From Zoogloeaceae bacterium (GTDB lineage Bacteria > Pseudomonadota > Gammaproteobacteria > Burkholderiales > Rhodocyclaceae): a stretch of 10,591 nt of DNA. The DNA is taken from assembly GCA_031273145.1 (NCBI GenBank), contig JAISSL010000201.1, positions 1 to 10,591 on the forward strand, read 5' to 3'. The notes under the pieces are model-generated. The model had not been told where the DNA came from. It searched no databases and saw nothing but the letters and a program-made list of their open reading frames with translations. Positions within the stretch are counted from its first letter, which is position 1; each line of letters starts with the position of its first letter. This document shows positions 1 through 7,114 of this stretch, piece by piece. A program made the translations under genes and the position numbers.

Positions 1-215
1 TCTGCATCTCCCTTCTCCGCTGCCTTTTTGGTCTCCTCAAACTTGGCGATGTCCTCAGCATCCTGAGATTCATTCAAAGCGTCCTCAACGTCCTGAGATT
101 CATTTACATTGGGGGTTGCAACACTCTGAGGCTCGTCCGAACATCCCGCCAGCATCCCCGCCAGAACAAGACAAACGGCACACAACCCTATCCATCCGCG
201 TATCGTCTGAAGCAT
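1..215 (-). CDS. Sel1-like lipoprotein, N-terminal part (cut by the left edge)
   Basis: The first 71 residues of a lipoprotein precursor are visible; the rest lies beyond base 1. The start ATG (213-215) has a GGGAGA ribosome-binding site just upstream; an overlapping ATG at 218-220 is in another frame and stops after ten codons. Residues 1-24 form a signal peptide with Arg6-Gly7-Trp8 before a hydrophobic core, ending in a lipobox Leu22-Ala23-Gly24-Cys25, so Cys25 should be lipidated. Ser follows Cys, which by the usual +2 rule favours outer-membrane sorting. Residues 26-58 are an acidic, probably disordered linker with a tandem decapeptide (NESQDVEDAL, NESQDAEDIA). Residues 59-71 (FEETKKAAEKGDA) match 9 of 13 positions at the start of the mature part of the neighbouring Sel1 protein (FEALKNAAEKKDA), so Sel1 repeats probably follow off-window. 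Function is unknown; Sel1 proteins are usually protein-interaction scaffolds. Confidence 0.8.
   Translation of the reverse strand, partial: MLQTIRGWIGLCAVCLVLAGMLAGCSDEPQSVATPNVNESQDVEDALNESQDAEDIAKFEETKKAAEKGDA
51..104 (-). repeat. 30-bp tandem repeat inside the lipoprotein linker
   Basis: Bases 51-74 and 81-104 match at 22 of 24 positions with a period of 30 bp, so the repeat keeps the reading frame. It encodes two copies of an acidic decapeptide of the form NESQDxED. The near identity at DNA level suggests a recent in-frame duplication, and copy number could vary between strains. Confidence 0.75.
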
Positions 216-252
216 TCCATCTCTCCCGATAGTCACGAAATGGTGGACATTT

Positions 253-277
253 TACCGGCATCCCTTTGATGCCGGTA
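253..277 (-). terminator. Hairpin with the repeated TACCGGCATC stem, between the two Sel1 genes
   Basis: A perfect 10-bp stem (253-262 with 268-277) closes a 5-nt loop. On the transcribed strand the 5' arm is TACCGGCATC and the loop is AAAGG. It lies 62 nt after the Sel1 gene's stop and 37 nt before the lipoprotein start codon. Only AAAATG follows the stem, with no clear U-tract, so it is a poor intrinsic terminator by itself. It could instead stabilise the 3' end, act as a leader structure, or be a copy of a dispersed repeat. The same stem occurs at 1478-1501. The rest of the 124-nt gap (216-339) shows no gene or convincing promoter. Confidence 0.5.
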
Positions 278-339
278 GCTATTGTGAAGAAATTTTCAGG
301 GCTTCGCACGCTCATCCCAACCTAGGGCGCTGTCATACG

Positions 340-1440
340 TCAGTCATACTCAATATATTCAAAATGACTGTCATTATTCACATCCAGCCCCAGTTTTTTG
401 AGCATCTGCTGGGCATCCTTGTTCCCCTGCTTCGCCAGCTTTCTGAGCGACTTCTTGGGTTCTATGTCAGGTTCCGCATCGCACTCGCAATCCAGTGGCT
501 TTGCCGCCTCGCCCCACAACCTCACAGCCTCGGCCTCGTTTTTGGCAACCCCCTGACCATTCGCATACATTTCGCCAAGACGGTACTGCGCGTCCCTATG
601 CCCCTGTTCTGCCGCCTTGCGTTGCCACTTCACGGCCTCGGCATAATTCCGTTCCACGCCCTGGCCTTTGGCGTACATAGAGCCAAGGTTATTTTGTCCA
701 TCCGCATCCCCCTGCTCCGCCGCCTTACGATACCACTTCACGGCTTCAGCACCATTTCGGGCTACACCGTTACCATTGGCGTACCTGTTGCCAAGGTCAT
801 TTTGGCTACGCACATCCCCTTGCTCCGCTGCCTTGCGAAGCCACTTCATTCCCTCGGCATTATTCCGGGCTACGCCTAAGCCACCCTCATACAGAAAGGC
901 AAGGAGTGTTTGTGCCTCCACGTATCCCTGTTCTGCCGCCTTGCGTATCCACTTAGCCCCTTGGGCATCATTCATAGCGACACCACGACCAAAGCGGTAC
1001 ATCTGGCCAAGGTTATATTGGGCTTTTGCATTCCCCTGTTCTGCCGTGCGTTGGAATCCTTCTGCCGCCTTGCGATACCACTTTGTAGACTCGGCGCTAT
1101 TTTGTGTCACACCAATACCCGTGCTGTACAGCTGACCAAGTTTTTCTTGTGCCTCCGCGTCCCCCTGTTCTGCCGCGCGTCGGAAGCCTTCTGCCGCCTT
1201 GCGCCACCATTTTGTGGCCTCGGCGCCATTTTGTGTTATGCCACGCCCCGCGCTGTACAAATCACCAAGTGCGTATTGCGCTTTCGCGTTTCCCTGTTCT
1301 GCCGCGCGTTGGATGACCTCAAGCGCCTTTGCATCCTTTTTTTCCGCCGCATTTTTCAATGCTTCAAAATCCTGCGCCTGCCCCGCCAGGGCAAAGCAGG
1401 CCACAACCAGCACGAACCATCCACGTAGAAACCGAAACAT
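340..1440 (-). CDS. Secreted Sel1-repeat (tetratricopeptide-like) protein
   Basis: A 366-residue exported solenoid protein. The frame stays open to a TTG at 1455, but that TTG overlaps the ribosome-binding site: GGGAGG stands 7 nt before the ATG at 1438-1440, so the ATG is chosen. Residues 1-22 are a signal peptide (Arg3, Arg6, then a hydrophobic core to Ala19) with a likely cut near Ala22; a Val-Val-Ala-Cys15 lipobox reading is possible but leaves too short a core. Residues 46-311 are seven Sel1 repeats of the form AEQGxxxAQxxLGxxYxxGxG, two of 43 residues then five of 36, flanked by half repeats at about 27-45 and 332-351. A Cys-Glu-Cys motif sits near 317-319 and the tail is acidic. Sel1 solenoids generally bind other proteins; the partner cannot be read here. 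It follows lpd by 73 nt but lies behind a strong hairpin, so it is probably not part of the TCA operon in function. Confidence 0.9.
   Translation of the reverse strand: MFRFLRGWFVLVVACFALAGQAQDFEALKNAAEKKDAKALEVIQRAAEQGNAKAQYALGDLYSAGRGITQNGAEATKWWRKAAEGFRRAAEQGDAEAQEKLGQLYSTGIGVTQNSAESTKWYRKAAEGFQRTAEQGNAKAQYNLGQMYRFGRGVAMNDAQGAKWIRKAAEQGYVEAQTLLAFLYEGGLGVARNNAEGMKWLRKAAEQGDVRSQNDLGNRYANGNGVARNGAEAVKWYRKAAEQGDADGQNNLGSMYAKGQGVERNYAEAVKWQRKAAEQGHRDAQYRLGEMYANGQGVAKNEAEAVRLWGEAAKPLDCECDAEPDIEPKKSLRKLAKQGNKDAQQMLKKLGLDVNNDSHFEYIEYD
508..1305 (-). repeat. Seven tandem Sel1 repeats (43, 43, then 5 x 36 codons)
   Basis: This is the repeat array within the Sel1 protein, residues 46-311. The first two units carry an extra seven residues (KAAEGFRRA and KAAEGFQRT where later units have KAAEQG), giving a 129-bp period; the other five have a 108-bp period. 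Short stretches such as the codons for AEQG are nearly identical between units at DNA level, which favours unequal recombination and explains several spurious frames on the opposite strand. Confidence 0.85.
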
Positions 1441-1462
1441 TTTGATGCCTCCCAACGATTGT

Positions 1463-1506
1463 AAAAAGTAAGCATTCTACCGGCATCCAAGGATGCCGGT
1501 AGAATG
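1463..1506 (-). terminator. Rho-independent terminator after lpd; perfect 16-bp inverted repeat
   Basis: Arms 1473-1488 and 1491-1506 are perfectly complementary (CATTCTACCGGCATCC and its reverse complement) with 2 nt between them. In RNA this would fold as a 15-bp stem with a CUUG tetraloop. It begins 7 nt after the lpd stop codon, and the transcribed strand continues CTTACTTTTT, an interrupted U-tract. Position, stem and U-tract support termination of the operon here. It is also the leader of the next gene: its inner stem end is 37 nt from the Sel1 start codon, matching the hairpin at 253-277. Confidence 0.8.
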
Positions 1507-1513
1507 TATCTGC

Positions 1514-2938
1514 CTAAAAATGCAGCGCTCGTTTGTCGCAGGCCAGCGCCGCTTCGTGCAGGACTTCCGAGAGGGTCGGGTGGGCATGGCAAATCCGCGC
1601 CAGGTCTTCCGACGCGCCCGCAAATTCCAGCGCCACCGTCGCTTCCGCAATCAGGTCGGACGCGCCCGCGCCGATGATGTGTACGCCCAGAATGCGATCC
1701 GTCTTCGCATCCGCCAACATCTTGACAAACCCTTCCGGCGCGTCCATGCCGAGCGCGCGACCATTGGCGAGAAAGGGAATCTTGCCCACCTTGTAGGCCA
1801 CGCCCGCCGCCTTCAATTCCTGTTCGGTCTTGCCGACCCAGGTAATTTCCGGCGTGGTGTAGATGACGCCGGGAATGGCATCGAGATTGGTATGCCCCGC
1901 CTGTCCGGCAATCAGTTCCGCCACCTGCACGCCCTCTTCCATCGCCTTGTGCGCCAGCATCGGGCCGCGCACGACATCGCCAATCGCCCATACGCCGGGA
2001 AGATTGGTCTTGCAATGCGCGTCGACTTCAATCTGGCCACGCTCGTTCTGCTTCAAGCCTACCGCTTCGGCGTTCAACCCTTCGGTGTTGGGAATGCGGC
2101 CAATGGAGACAATCAGGCGGTCGGCTTCAAGCTGCGCCGCCTTGCCATCCTTGCCGGTATAGGCCACGGCAACGCCCTTTTTGCTCGCCTTCACCTCGCC
2201 AATCTTGACCCCGGTGTGAATGGTCAATCCCTGCTTTACAAAGATTTTTTGCGCTTCTTTGGCAATGTCGACATCGGCAAAGGAGAGAAAATCGGGCAGG
2301 GCTTCAAGGATAGTGACTTCCGAACCCAGACGCCGCCAGACGGAACCCATTTCAAGCCCGATAACGCCCGCGCCGATGATGATGAGTTTTTTCGGCACGG
2401 TATCGAAATCAAGCGCGCCGATATTGTCGCAGACAATCTTGTTATCAACCGGCAGGTTGGGCAAATGACGCGCCCTGGAGCCGGTAGCGACGATGACGTG
2501 CTTTGCTTCCACTTCTTCCTTGCCGACCTTCACTTTCCAGCCATTCGCGCCCTGCCCCGCAAACACGCCATGACCGGGGATAAAAGTGACCTTGTTCTTT
2601 CTGAACAGTCCCTTGATGCCGCCGGTCAGTTGCTCGACGATGCTGTTCTTGCGGGCAAGCATCTTCGCGACTTGGATTTTCGGGGCGCTGATTTCAATCC
2701 CCTGTCCGGCAAAGGCGTGCGCGGCTTCTTCAAACAGATGGGAAGTGTGCAGCAGCGCCTTGGAAGGAATGCAGCCGACATTGAGGCAGGTGCCGCCCAG
2801 GCGCGGCTCGCCCTTGGGGTCGGCGTAGGGGTTGGATTCGCAACAGGCAACCGCAAAGCCTAATTGCGCGGCGCGAATGGCGGCAACATAGCCGCCCGGG
2901 CCGCCGCCAATGACGAGAATGTCGAAAGTCTTGCTCAT
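1514..2938 (-). CDS. lpd: Dihydrolipoyl dehydrogenase (E3 of 2-oxoglutarate dehydrogenase)
   Basis: FAD flavoprotein that reoxidises the dihydrolipoyl group of E2 and passes electrons to NAD+. It is 474 residues, usual for the family. The FAD-binding GGGPGG is at 11-16, the redox-active disulfide is Cys51/Cys56 in a [13 protein letters not shown] motif, the NAD-binding GAGVIG is at 189-194, a second FAD contact (AIGDVV) lies in the C-terminal half, and the interface acid-base pair His453/Glu458 is in HAHPTLSE. An in-frame ATG lies five codons upstream (2951-2953), but GGAG lies 9 nt before the ATG at 2936-2938 and the family normally begins MSK-F-D, so the inner start is preferred. It is last in the TCA cluster, 43 nt after sucB, and is followed by a strong hairpin. 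There is no N-terminal lipoyl domain, unlike some pyruvate dehydrogenase E3 proteins. It could also serve other 2-oxoacid dehydrogenases or the glycine cleavage system. Confidence 0.97.
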   Translation of the reverse strand: MSKTFDILVIGGGPGGYVAAIRAAQLGFAVACCESNPYADPKGEPRLGGTCLNVGCIPSKALLHTSHLFEEAAHAFAGQGIEISAPKIQVAKMLARKNSIVEQLTGGIKGLFRKNKVTFIPGHGVFAGQGANGWKVKVGKEEVEAKHVIVATGSRARHLPNLPVDNKIVCDNIGALDFDTVPKKLIIIGAGVIGLEMGSVWRRLGSEVTILEALPDFLSFADVDIAKEAQKIFVKQGLTIHTGVKIGEVKASKKGVAVAYTGKDGKAAQLEADRLIVSIGRIPNTEGLNAEAVGLKQNERGQIEVDAHCKTNLPGVWAIGDVVRGPMLAHKAMEEGVQVAELIAGQAGHTNLDAIPGVIYTTPEITWVGKTEQELKAAGVAYKVGKIPFLANGRALGMDAPEGFVKMLADAKTDRILGVHIIGAGASDLIAEATVALEFAGASEDLARICHAHPTLSEVLHEAALACDKRALHF

Positions 2939-2954
2939 GAGAATTTTCTCCATG
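2936..2954 (-). promoter_or_regulatory. Possible hairpin over the lpd ribosome-binding site and start
   Basis: The transcript CATGGAGAAAATTCTCATG can pair with itself: GAGA with TCTC around an AAAT loop, then CAT with ATG past one bulged G, about 7 bp in all. The 5' arm holds the GGAG ribosome-binding site and the 3' arm ends with the start codon, so folding would hide both. It is short and AT-rich at the loop, so it may be weak or chance. Confidence 0.3.
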
Positions 2955-2981
2955 TTCCATAAAAGGGCTTGCGTGCCGCGT

Positions 2982-4190
2982 TCAAACGCCCAGCACCAGT
3001 CGCGCCGGGTCTTCCAGCGCCTCTTTTATCGCAACCAGCCCCAGCACCGCTTCCCGACCATCAATGATGCGATGGTCGTAAGAAAGCGCCAGATAATTCA
3101 TCGGGCGAATCACAATCTGGCCGTTTTCAACAACCGGCCTGTCCTTGGTCGCGTGAATGCCGAGGATTGCCGATTGGGGCGGATTGATGATTGGCGTAGA
3201 TAGCATGGAACCAAACACGCCGCCATTGGAAATGGAAAAAGTGCCGCCGGTCAGTTCCTCGATGGAGAGTTTGCCTTCCCTCGCCTTCTCGCCGAATTCC
3301 GCGACCTTCCGCTCAATGTCGGCAAGGGTCAGGTTCGAGACATCGCGCAGAATGGGCACCACCAGCCCGCGCGGGCTGCCCACCGCAATGCCGATGTCCA
3401 TATACCCGTGATACACGATGTCGTTGCCATCTACCGACGCATTCAGAATCGGAAAACGTTCCAGCGCGGCGCAAACCGCCTTCACAAAAAAACCCATGAC
3501 GCCCAGGCGCACGCCGTGCGCCTTCTCGAACTTCTCGCCGTATTGCTTCCTTAACGCCAAGACCGGACCCATGTTCACTTCATTGAACGTGGTGAGAATG
3601 GCATTCTCGTTCTTCGACTGAATCAGGCGCTCGGCAATCCGGGCGCGCAGGCGGCTCATCGGCACGCGCTGTTCAATCCGGTCGCCCAGATTGATACCGC
3701 CAGACGCTGATTCCGCAACGCGGCTTTGAGTAGCCTCCGCCCTCAGCGCGTCTTCCTTGGTAATCCGGCCTCCTCGCCCGGTTCCCGCCACATTCGCCGC
3801 CGCAATGCCCTTTTCTTCCAGAATCTTCTGCGCGGCTGGCGAAGCTGCCGCCATCTGTATTGTTCCCGAAGCATGCGCTGGCGTAGGCGTCGCAACTGCC
3901 GCAACCACCGGGGCGGGCGCTTCCGCCTTCTTTTCCGCAGCTTTTCCCTTGGCAGACGTATCAAACCGCGCAATCACCTCATCGGACACCACCGTCTCGC
4001 CTTCCCCTTTCAGGATTTCGATCAGGGAACCCGCTTCGTTGGCGCGAACTTCCAGCACCACCTTGTCCGTCTCGATTTCAACGATGATTTCATCGCGGGC
4101 AACCGCCTCGCCAATCTGTTTTTTCCAACTCCCCAGCGTCCCCTCCGAAACCGATTCGGAGAGTTGCGGGCACTTGATTTCGACTTTCAT
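2982..4190 (-). CDS. sucB: Dihydrolipoyllysine-residue succinyltransferase (E2 of 2-oxoglutarate dehydrogenase)
   Basis: Core enzyme of the 2-oxoglutarate dehydrogenase complex: its lipoyl arm takes the succinyl group from E1 and transfers it to CoA. It has 402 residues, close to the family norm. One lipoyl domain (about 1-77) carries Lys43 in ETDKVVLEV as the lipoylation site. An Ala/Pro-rich linker (about 80-113) leads to the peripheral subunit-binding domain (about 116-150, [13 protein letters not shown] to GRITKEDAL), which docks E1/E3. The acyltransferase domain ends with the HxxxDG motif, catalytic His373 and Asp377. The ATG has GGAG 7 nt upstream. Only 13 nt separate it from sucA, and lpd follows, so E1, E2 and E3 of one complex are encoded in order. 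The single lipoyl domain and the context distinguish it from the pyruvate dehydrogenase E2. The name odhB is used in some relatives. Confidence 0.97.
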   Translation of the reverse strand: MKVEIKCPQLSESVSEGTLGSWKKQIGEAVARDEIIVEIETDKVVLEVRANEAGSLIEILKGEGETVVSDEVIARFDTSAKGKAAEKKAEAPAPVVAAVATPTPAHASGTIQMAAASPAAQKILEEKGIAAANVAGTGRGGRITKEDALRAEATQSRVAESASGGINLGDRIEQRVPMSRLRARIAERLIQSKNENAILTTFNEVNMGPVLALRKQYGEKFEKAHGVRLGVMGFFVKAVCAALERFPILNASVDGNDIVYHGYMDIGIAVGSPRGLVVPILRDVSNLTLADIERKVAEFGEKAREGKLSIEELTGGTFSISNGGVFGSMLSTPIINPPQSAILGIHATKDRPVVENGQIVIRPMNYLALSYDHRIIDGREAVLGLVAIKEALEDPARLVLGV

Positions 4191-4203
4191 GGTTCAACTC
4201 CAG

Positions 4204-7032
4204 TTAGTAATCAATCTTGCCCAGCGCGGATTCAATCAGCGCCTTCAATTGGGCATTGTGTTTGGCCAGATAGCCTACCGCCGGCGAAGCGGCCGCAGGA
4301 CGGGAAACCAGCAGCAATTCCTGCTTTGCGCCTACCGAACGCGCCAGATGTTGCCGCGACGAGAACCAGTACCACGCTCCCTGATTGCGCGGCTCTTCCT
4401 GACACCAGACGATTTCCTTCGCGTTCGGGTATTTTGCCAGTTCCGCCGCAAACGAAGTATCCGGGAAGGGATAGAGCTGCTCAATCCGCACGATGGCGAT
4501 ATTCTTGATCTCCCGTTCCCGCCGCGCCGCGAGCAGGTCGTAATACACCTTGCCGGAACAAAGCAGAACCCGCGTCACCTTTTTGGCATCCAGTTGATCC
4601 ACTTCGCCAATGACGCGATGGAAGGTATCGCGCGCCAGCAAATCCATGCTGGAAATTGCGTCCTTATGACGCAGCAGGGATTTGGGCGTAAAGACAATCA
4701 GGGGCTTTCTCTGCTTCCTCAGCATCTGGCGGCGCAAAAGATGGAAAATCTGCGCCGGCGTGGTCGGCACGCAGACTTCCATGTTCATCGTCGCGCAAAG
4801 CTGCATGTAGCGTTCCAACCGCGCCGACGAGTGTTCCGGCCCCTGCCCTTCATAGCCATGCGGCAAAAGCAGGGTGAGACCGCAACCGCGCCCCCACTTG
4901 GCTTCCCCGGACGCAATGAACTGGTCAATGACGACCTGCGCGCCATTGGCAAAATCGCCAAACTGCGCTTCCCAAATCACCAGATCGTTCGGCTCGGTCG
5001 TGGCATAGCCATACTCGAACGCCAACACGCCCTCTTCGGACAGCACCGAATCGAAACAGTGAAAACGTCCCTGCTTTTCCTGAAGGTGTTCCAACGGGTA
5101 GTAGGTTCCCTCCGACCACGTTACGCGGTTCTGGTCATGGAAGGCCGCATGGCGATGAAAGAAAGTGCCGCGCCCCACGTCCTCGCCGGAAATCCTGACC
5201 CCATACCCTTCGGAAAGCAGCGTCGCATAGGCCAGATTTTCCGCCATGCCCCAGTCGAAAGGCAATTCGCCTCGTCCCATCAGCCGCCGGTCTTCGAGGA
5301 TTTTATGCACCCGGCTATGCAGGGCAAAGCCTTCCGGCAGGGTCGTCAGACGTTCGCAAAGCCGTTCCAGTTCCTTCTGCGGCACTCTGGTATCGAAGGT
5401 CTCGATGTACTTCTGCCCGACATAGTCCTTCCAGTGTTGGGGCGTGCCGCGCTTGTAGCCGGAAAGCACCGGGTTGTAGAGCAACTCGCCCTTGTCCAGA
5501 TAATCGCGGTAACGCTGAATCATGATGTCCGGCGCTTCCGGCGCAAGGGTGCCCTCATTCACCAACTGATCGGCGTAAATCTGGCGGGTGCCGGGATGCT
5601 GGTGAACTTTTTTGTACATCATCGGCTGCGTCACCATCGGCTCGTCCTGCTCATTGTGGCCGAGCTTTCTGTAACAGAAGATGTCAATCACCACGTCCTT
5701 ACCGAACTCCAGCCGATAATCAACCGCCAACTGGGTAACGAACGCCACCGCTTCCACGTCGTCGCCATTGACATGGAAAATGGGCGCTTCGGCCATCTTG
5801 AAAATTTCCGTGCAGTAATGCCCGGAACGATAGTCGCGCGGGTCGGAGGTGGTAAACCCAATCTGGTTATTCACGATGATGTGAATCGTGCCGCCAGTGC
5901 CGTAGCCGCGCGTCTGGGCGAAATTGAGCATTTCCTGATTGACGCCCTGCCCCGCCACGGCTGCGTCGCCGTGAATCAGAACCGGAATGATCTGCTTTTT
6001 GCCCTCCGCGCCATAGCGCAATTGTCGGGCATAGACCGACCCCACCACCACCGGATTGATGATTTCCAGATGCGAGGGATTGAAGGCCAGCACCAGATGC
6101 ACCGGCTCGCCCGGCGTTCCCACGTTGGACGAATAGCCCAGGTGATATTTGACATCGCCATCGGAGAGGTCGGATGCCTTTTTCCCCTCGAATTCGGCAA
6201 ACAGCAGGGAGGGCGGCTTGCCCAGCACATTGACCAGAACATTCAACCGGCCCCGGTGCGCCATACCGATCACGATTTCCCGCGCGCCGTGCGTCCCCGC
6301 ATGACGAATCAGTTCATCCATCGAAGCAATCAACGATTCGCCCCCTTCCAGGGAAAAACGCTTCTGTCCCACGTACTTGCTGTGCAGGTAGCGTTCCAGC
6401 GTTTCCGCCGCCGCGACGCGCCCCAAGAGGCGAACCTTGTCTTCCGCGCTGAAGGTTCCCCGCCCGCGCGTAGGTTCCAGCCGTTCCTGAATCCAGCGTT
6501 TTTCCCGGATTTCAGGAATGTACATATACTCAACGCCAATGGCGCGGCAATAGGTTTCCTTCGCCGCCTCTAAGATACTGGAGAGCGGCGCGCGCGGCGC
6601 ATCCATGCGAAAGGAGCCGGTATGAAAGGTGCGGTTCAAATCCGCGTCCGTAAGCCGGTAATGTCCGGGTTCCAGTTCAGGAATTTGGGGACGTTCCTTT
6701 CGTTTCAGCGGGTCGAGATCGGCGCGGCGATTGCCGAGAAAGCGATAGGCATTGATCAATTGCAGAACGGCAACCTGCTTGCCATCGTCCTCTGCTTCCT
6801 GCCCGCCCTGCCGAAAACCGCCCCGGATTGCCTGCTCGGCAAACGCGGAAATGATCGGGGCATGAGGCACGTCCCGAACCACATGACCGGGCTGCCGCGC
6901 CAGCGTATCAAAATAGGTACGCCACTCTTCCGACACCAGGCCGGGATCGTCCAGGTAATTCTCGTAAAGCCCCTCCACAAATGGCGCGTTGCCGCCAAAG
7001 AAAAGCGAGCTTTTCTGCTTTTGTTGCAACAT
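4204..7032 (-). CDS. sucA: 2-oxoglutarate dehydrogenase E1 component
   Basis: Thiamine-diphosphate enzyme that decarboxylates 2-oxoglutarate and succinylates the lipoyl group of E2. It has 942 residues, near the E. coli SucA length. The N-terminal E2-docking segment (about 12-45, GGNAPFVEGLYENYLDD) is typical of E1o. Substrate and cofactor motifs follow: MAHRGRLN (257-264), NPSHLEIINP (318-327), HGDAAVAGQG (354-363) with Asp356 and the NNQ at 388-390 as the metal/thiamine site, then HVNGDD (420-425) and KLGHNEQDEP. Near the C terminus come WCQEEPRNQGAW and RPAAASPAVGY, both E1o hallmarks. The frame is open to 7182, but that would run into the gltA coding region; the ATG at 7030-7032 has GAGG 8 nt upstream and gives the family N terminus MLQQKQKSSLFFGG. 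It is followed by sucB after 13 nt. A terminator lies in the gap from gltA. The name odhA is used in some relatives. Confidence 0.97.
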   Translation of the reverse strand: MLQQKQKSSLFFGGNAPFVEGLYENYLDDPGLVSEEWRTYFDTLARQPGHVVRDVPHAPIISAFAEQAIRGGFRQGGQEAEDDGKQVAVLQLINAYRFLGNRRADLDPLKRKERPQIPELEPGHYRLTDADLNRTFHTGSFRMDAPRAPLSSILEAAKETYCRAIGVEYMYIPEIREKRWIQERLEPTRGRGTFSAEDKVRLLGRVAAAETLERYLHSKYVGQKRFSLEGGESLIASMDELIRHAGTHGAREIVIGMAHRGRLNVLVNVLGKPPSLLFAEFEGKKASDLSDGDVKYHLGYSSNVGTPGEPVHLVLAFNPSHLEIINPVVVGSVYARQLRYGAEGKKQIIPVLIHGDAAVAGQGVNQEMLNFAQTRGYGTGGTIHIIVNNQIGFTTSDPRDYRSGHYCTEIFKMAEAPIFHVNGDDVEAVAFVTQLAVDYRLEFGKDVVIDIFCYRKLGHNEQDEPMVTQPMMYKKVHQHPGTRQIYADQLVNEGTLAPEAPDIMIQRYRDYLDKGELLYNPVLSGYKRGTPQHWKDYVGQKYIETFDTRVPQKELERLCERLTTLPEGFALHSRVHKILEDRRLMGRGELPFDWGMAENLAYATLLSEGYGVRISGEDVGRGTFFHRHAAFHDQNRVTWSEGTYYPLEHLQEKQGRFHCFDSVLSEEGVLAFEYGYATTEPNDLVIWEAQFGDFANGAQVVIDQFIASGEAKWGRGCGLTLLLPHGYEGQGPEHSSARLERYMQLCATMNMEVCVPTTPAQIFHLLRRQMLRKQRKPLIVFTPKSLLRHKDAISSMDLLARDTFHRVIGEVDQLDAKKVTRVLLCSGKVYYDLLAARREREIKNIAIVRIEQLYPFPDTSFAAELAKYPNAKEIVWCQEEPRNQGAWYWFSSRQHLARSVGAKQELLLVSRPAAASPAVGYLAKHNAQLKALIESALGKIDY

Positions 7033-7071
7033 GATGAATTCCTCTGTCAGAGAAGGGAAATATCCAATGGC

Positions 7072-7096
7072 AAAAAGGCGACGCCCAAGCGCCGCC
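7072..7096 (-). terminator. Rho-independent terminator between gltA and sucA
   Basis: On the transcribed strand GGCGGCGC, loop TTGG, GCGTCGCC is followed directly by TTTTT. The 8-bp stem (7089-7096 with 7077-7084) is GC-rich with a single G-U pair. It begins 18 nt after the gltA stop and lies about 40 nt before the sucA start codon. By its shape it should end much of the transcription arriving from sdh-gltA, so sucA-sucB-lpd would depend on read-through or a separate promoter. I see no convincing promoter in the remaining gap. Confidence 0.75.
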
Positions 7097-7114
7097 TCAT
7101 ATGCCTTTCGTCCG

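Noticed and set aside
100..315. A 71-codon minus-strand frame starting at 315
   Set aside because: It overlaps the lipoprotein gene in another frame, lacks a good ribosome-binding site, and the lipoprotein frame has a signal peptide and lipobox.
1458..1463. TACAAT as a -10 box for the Sel1 gene
   Set aside because: No acceptable -35 about 17 bp upstream, and transcription would begin at or inside the ribosome-binding site.
364..1471. Several plus-strand frames with repeated Pro/Leu/Cys-rich motifs
   Set aside because: They mirror the Sel1 repeats; the periodicity comes from the minus-strand gene.
1493..2863. A 456-codon plus-strand frame opposite lpd
   Set aside because: Same codon-aligned mirror effect; the minus strand encodes a complete dihydrolipoyl dehydrogenase with all motifs.
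3757..6573. A 938-codon open frame on the plus strand opposite sucB and sucA
   Set aside because: It is codon-aligned with sucA on the opposite strand, so it only reflects rarity of TTA, CTA and TCA codons in sucA. Its translation has no recognisable domain, while sucA is a clear full-length E1.
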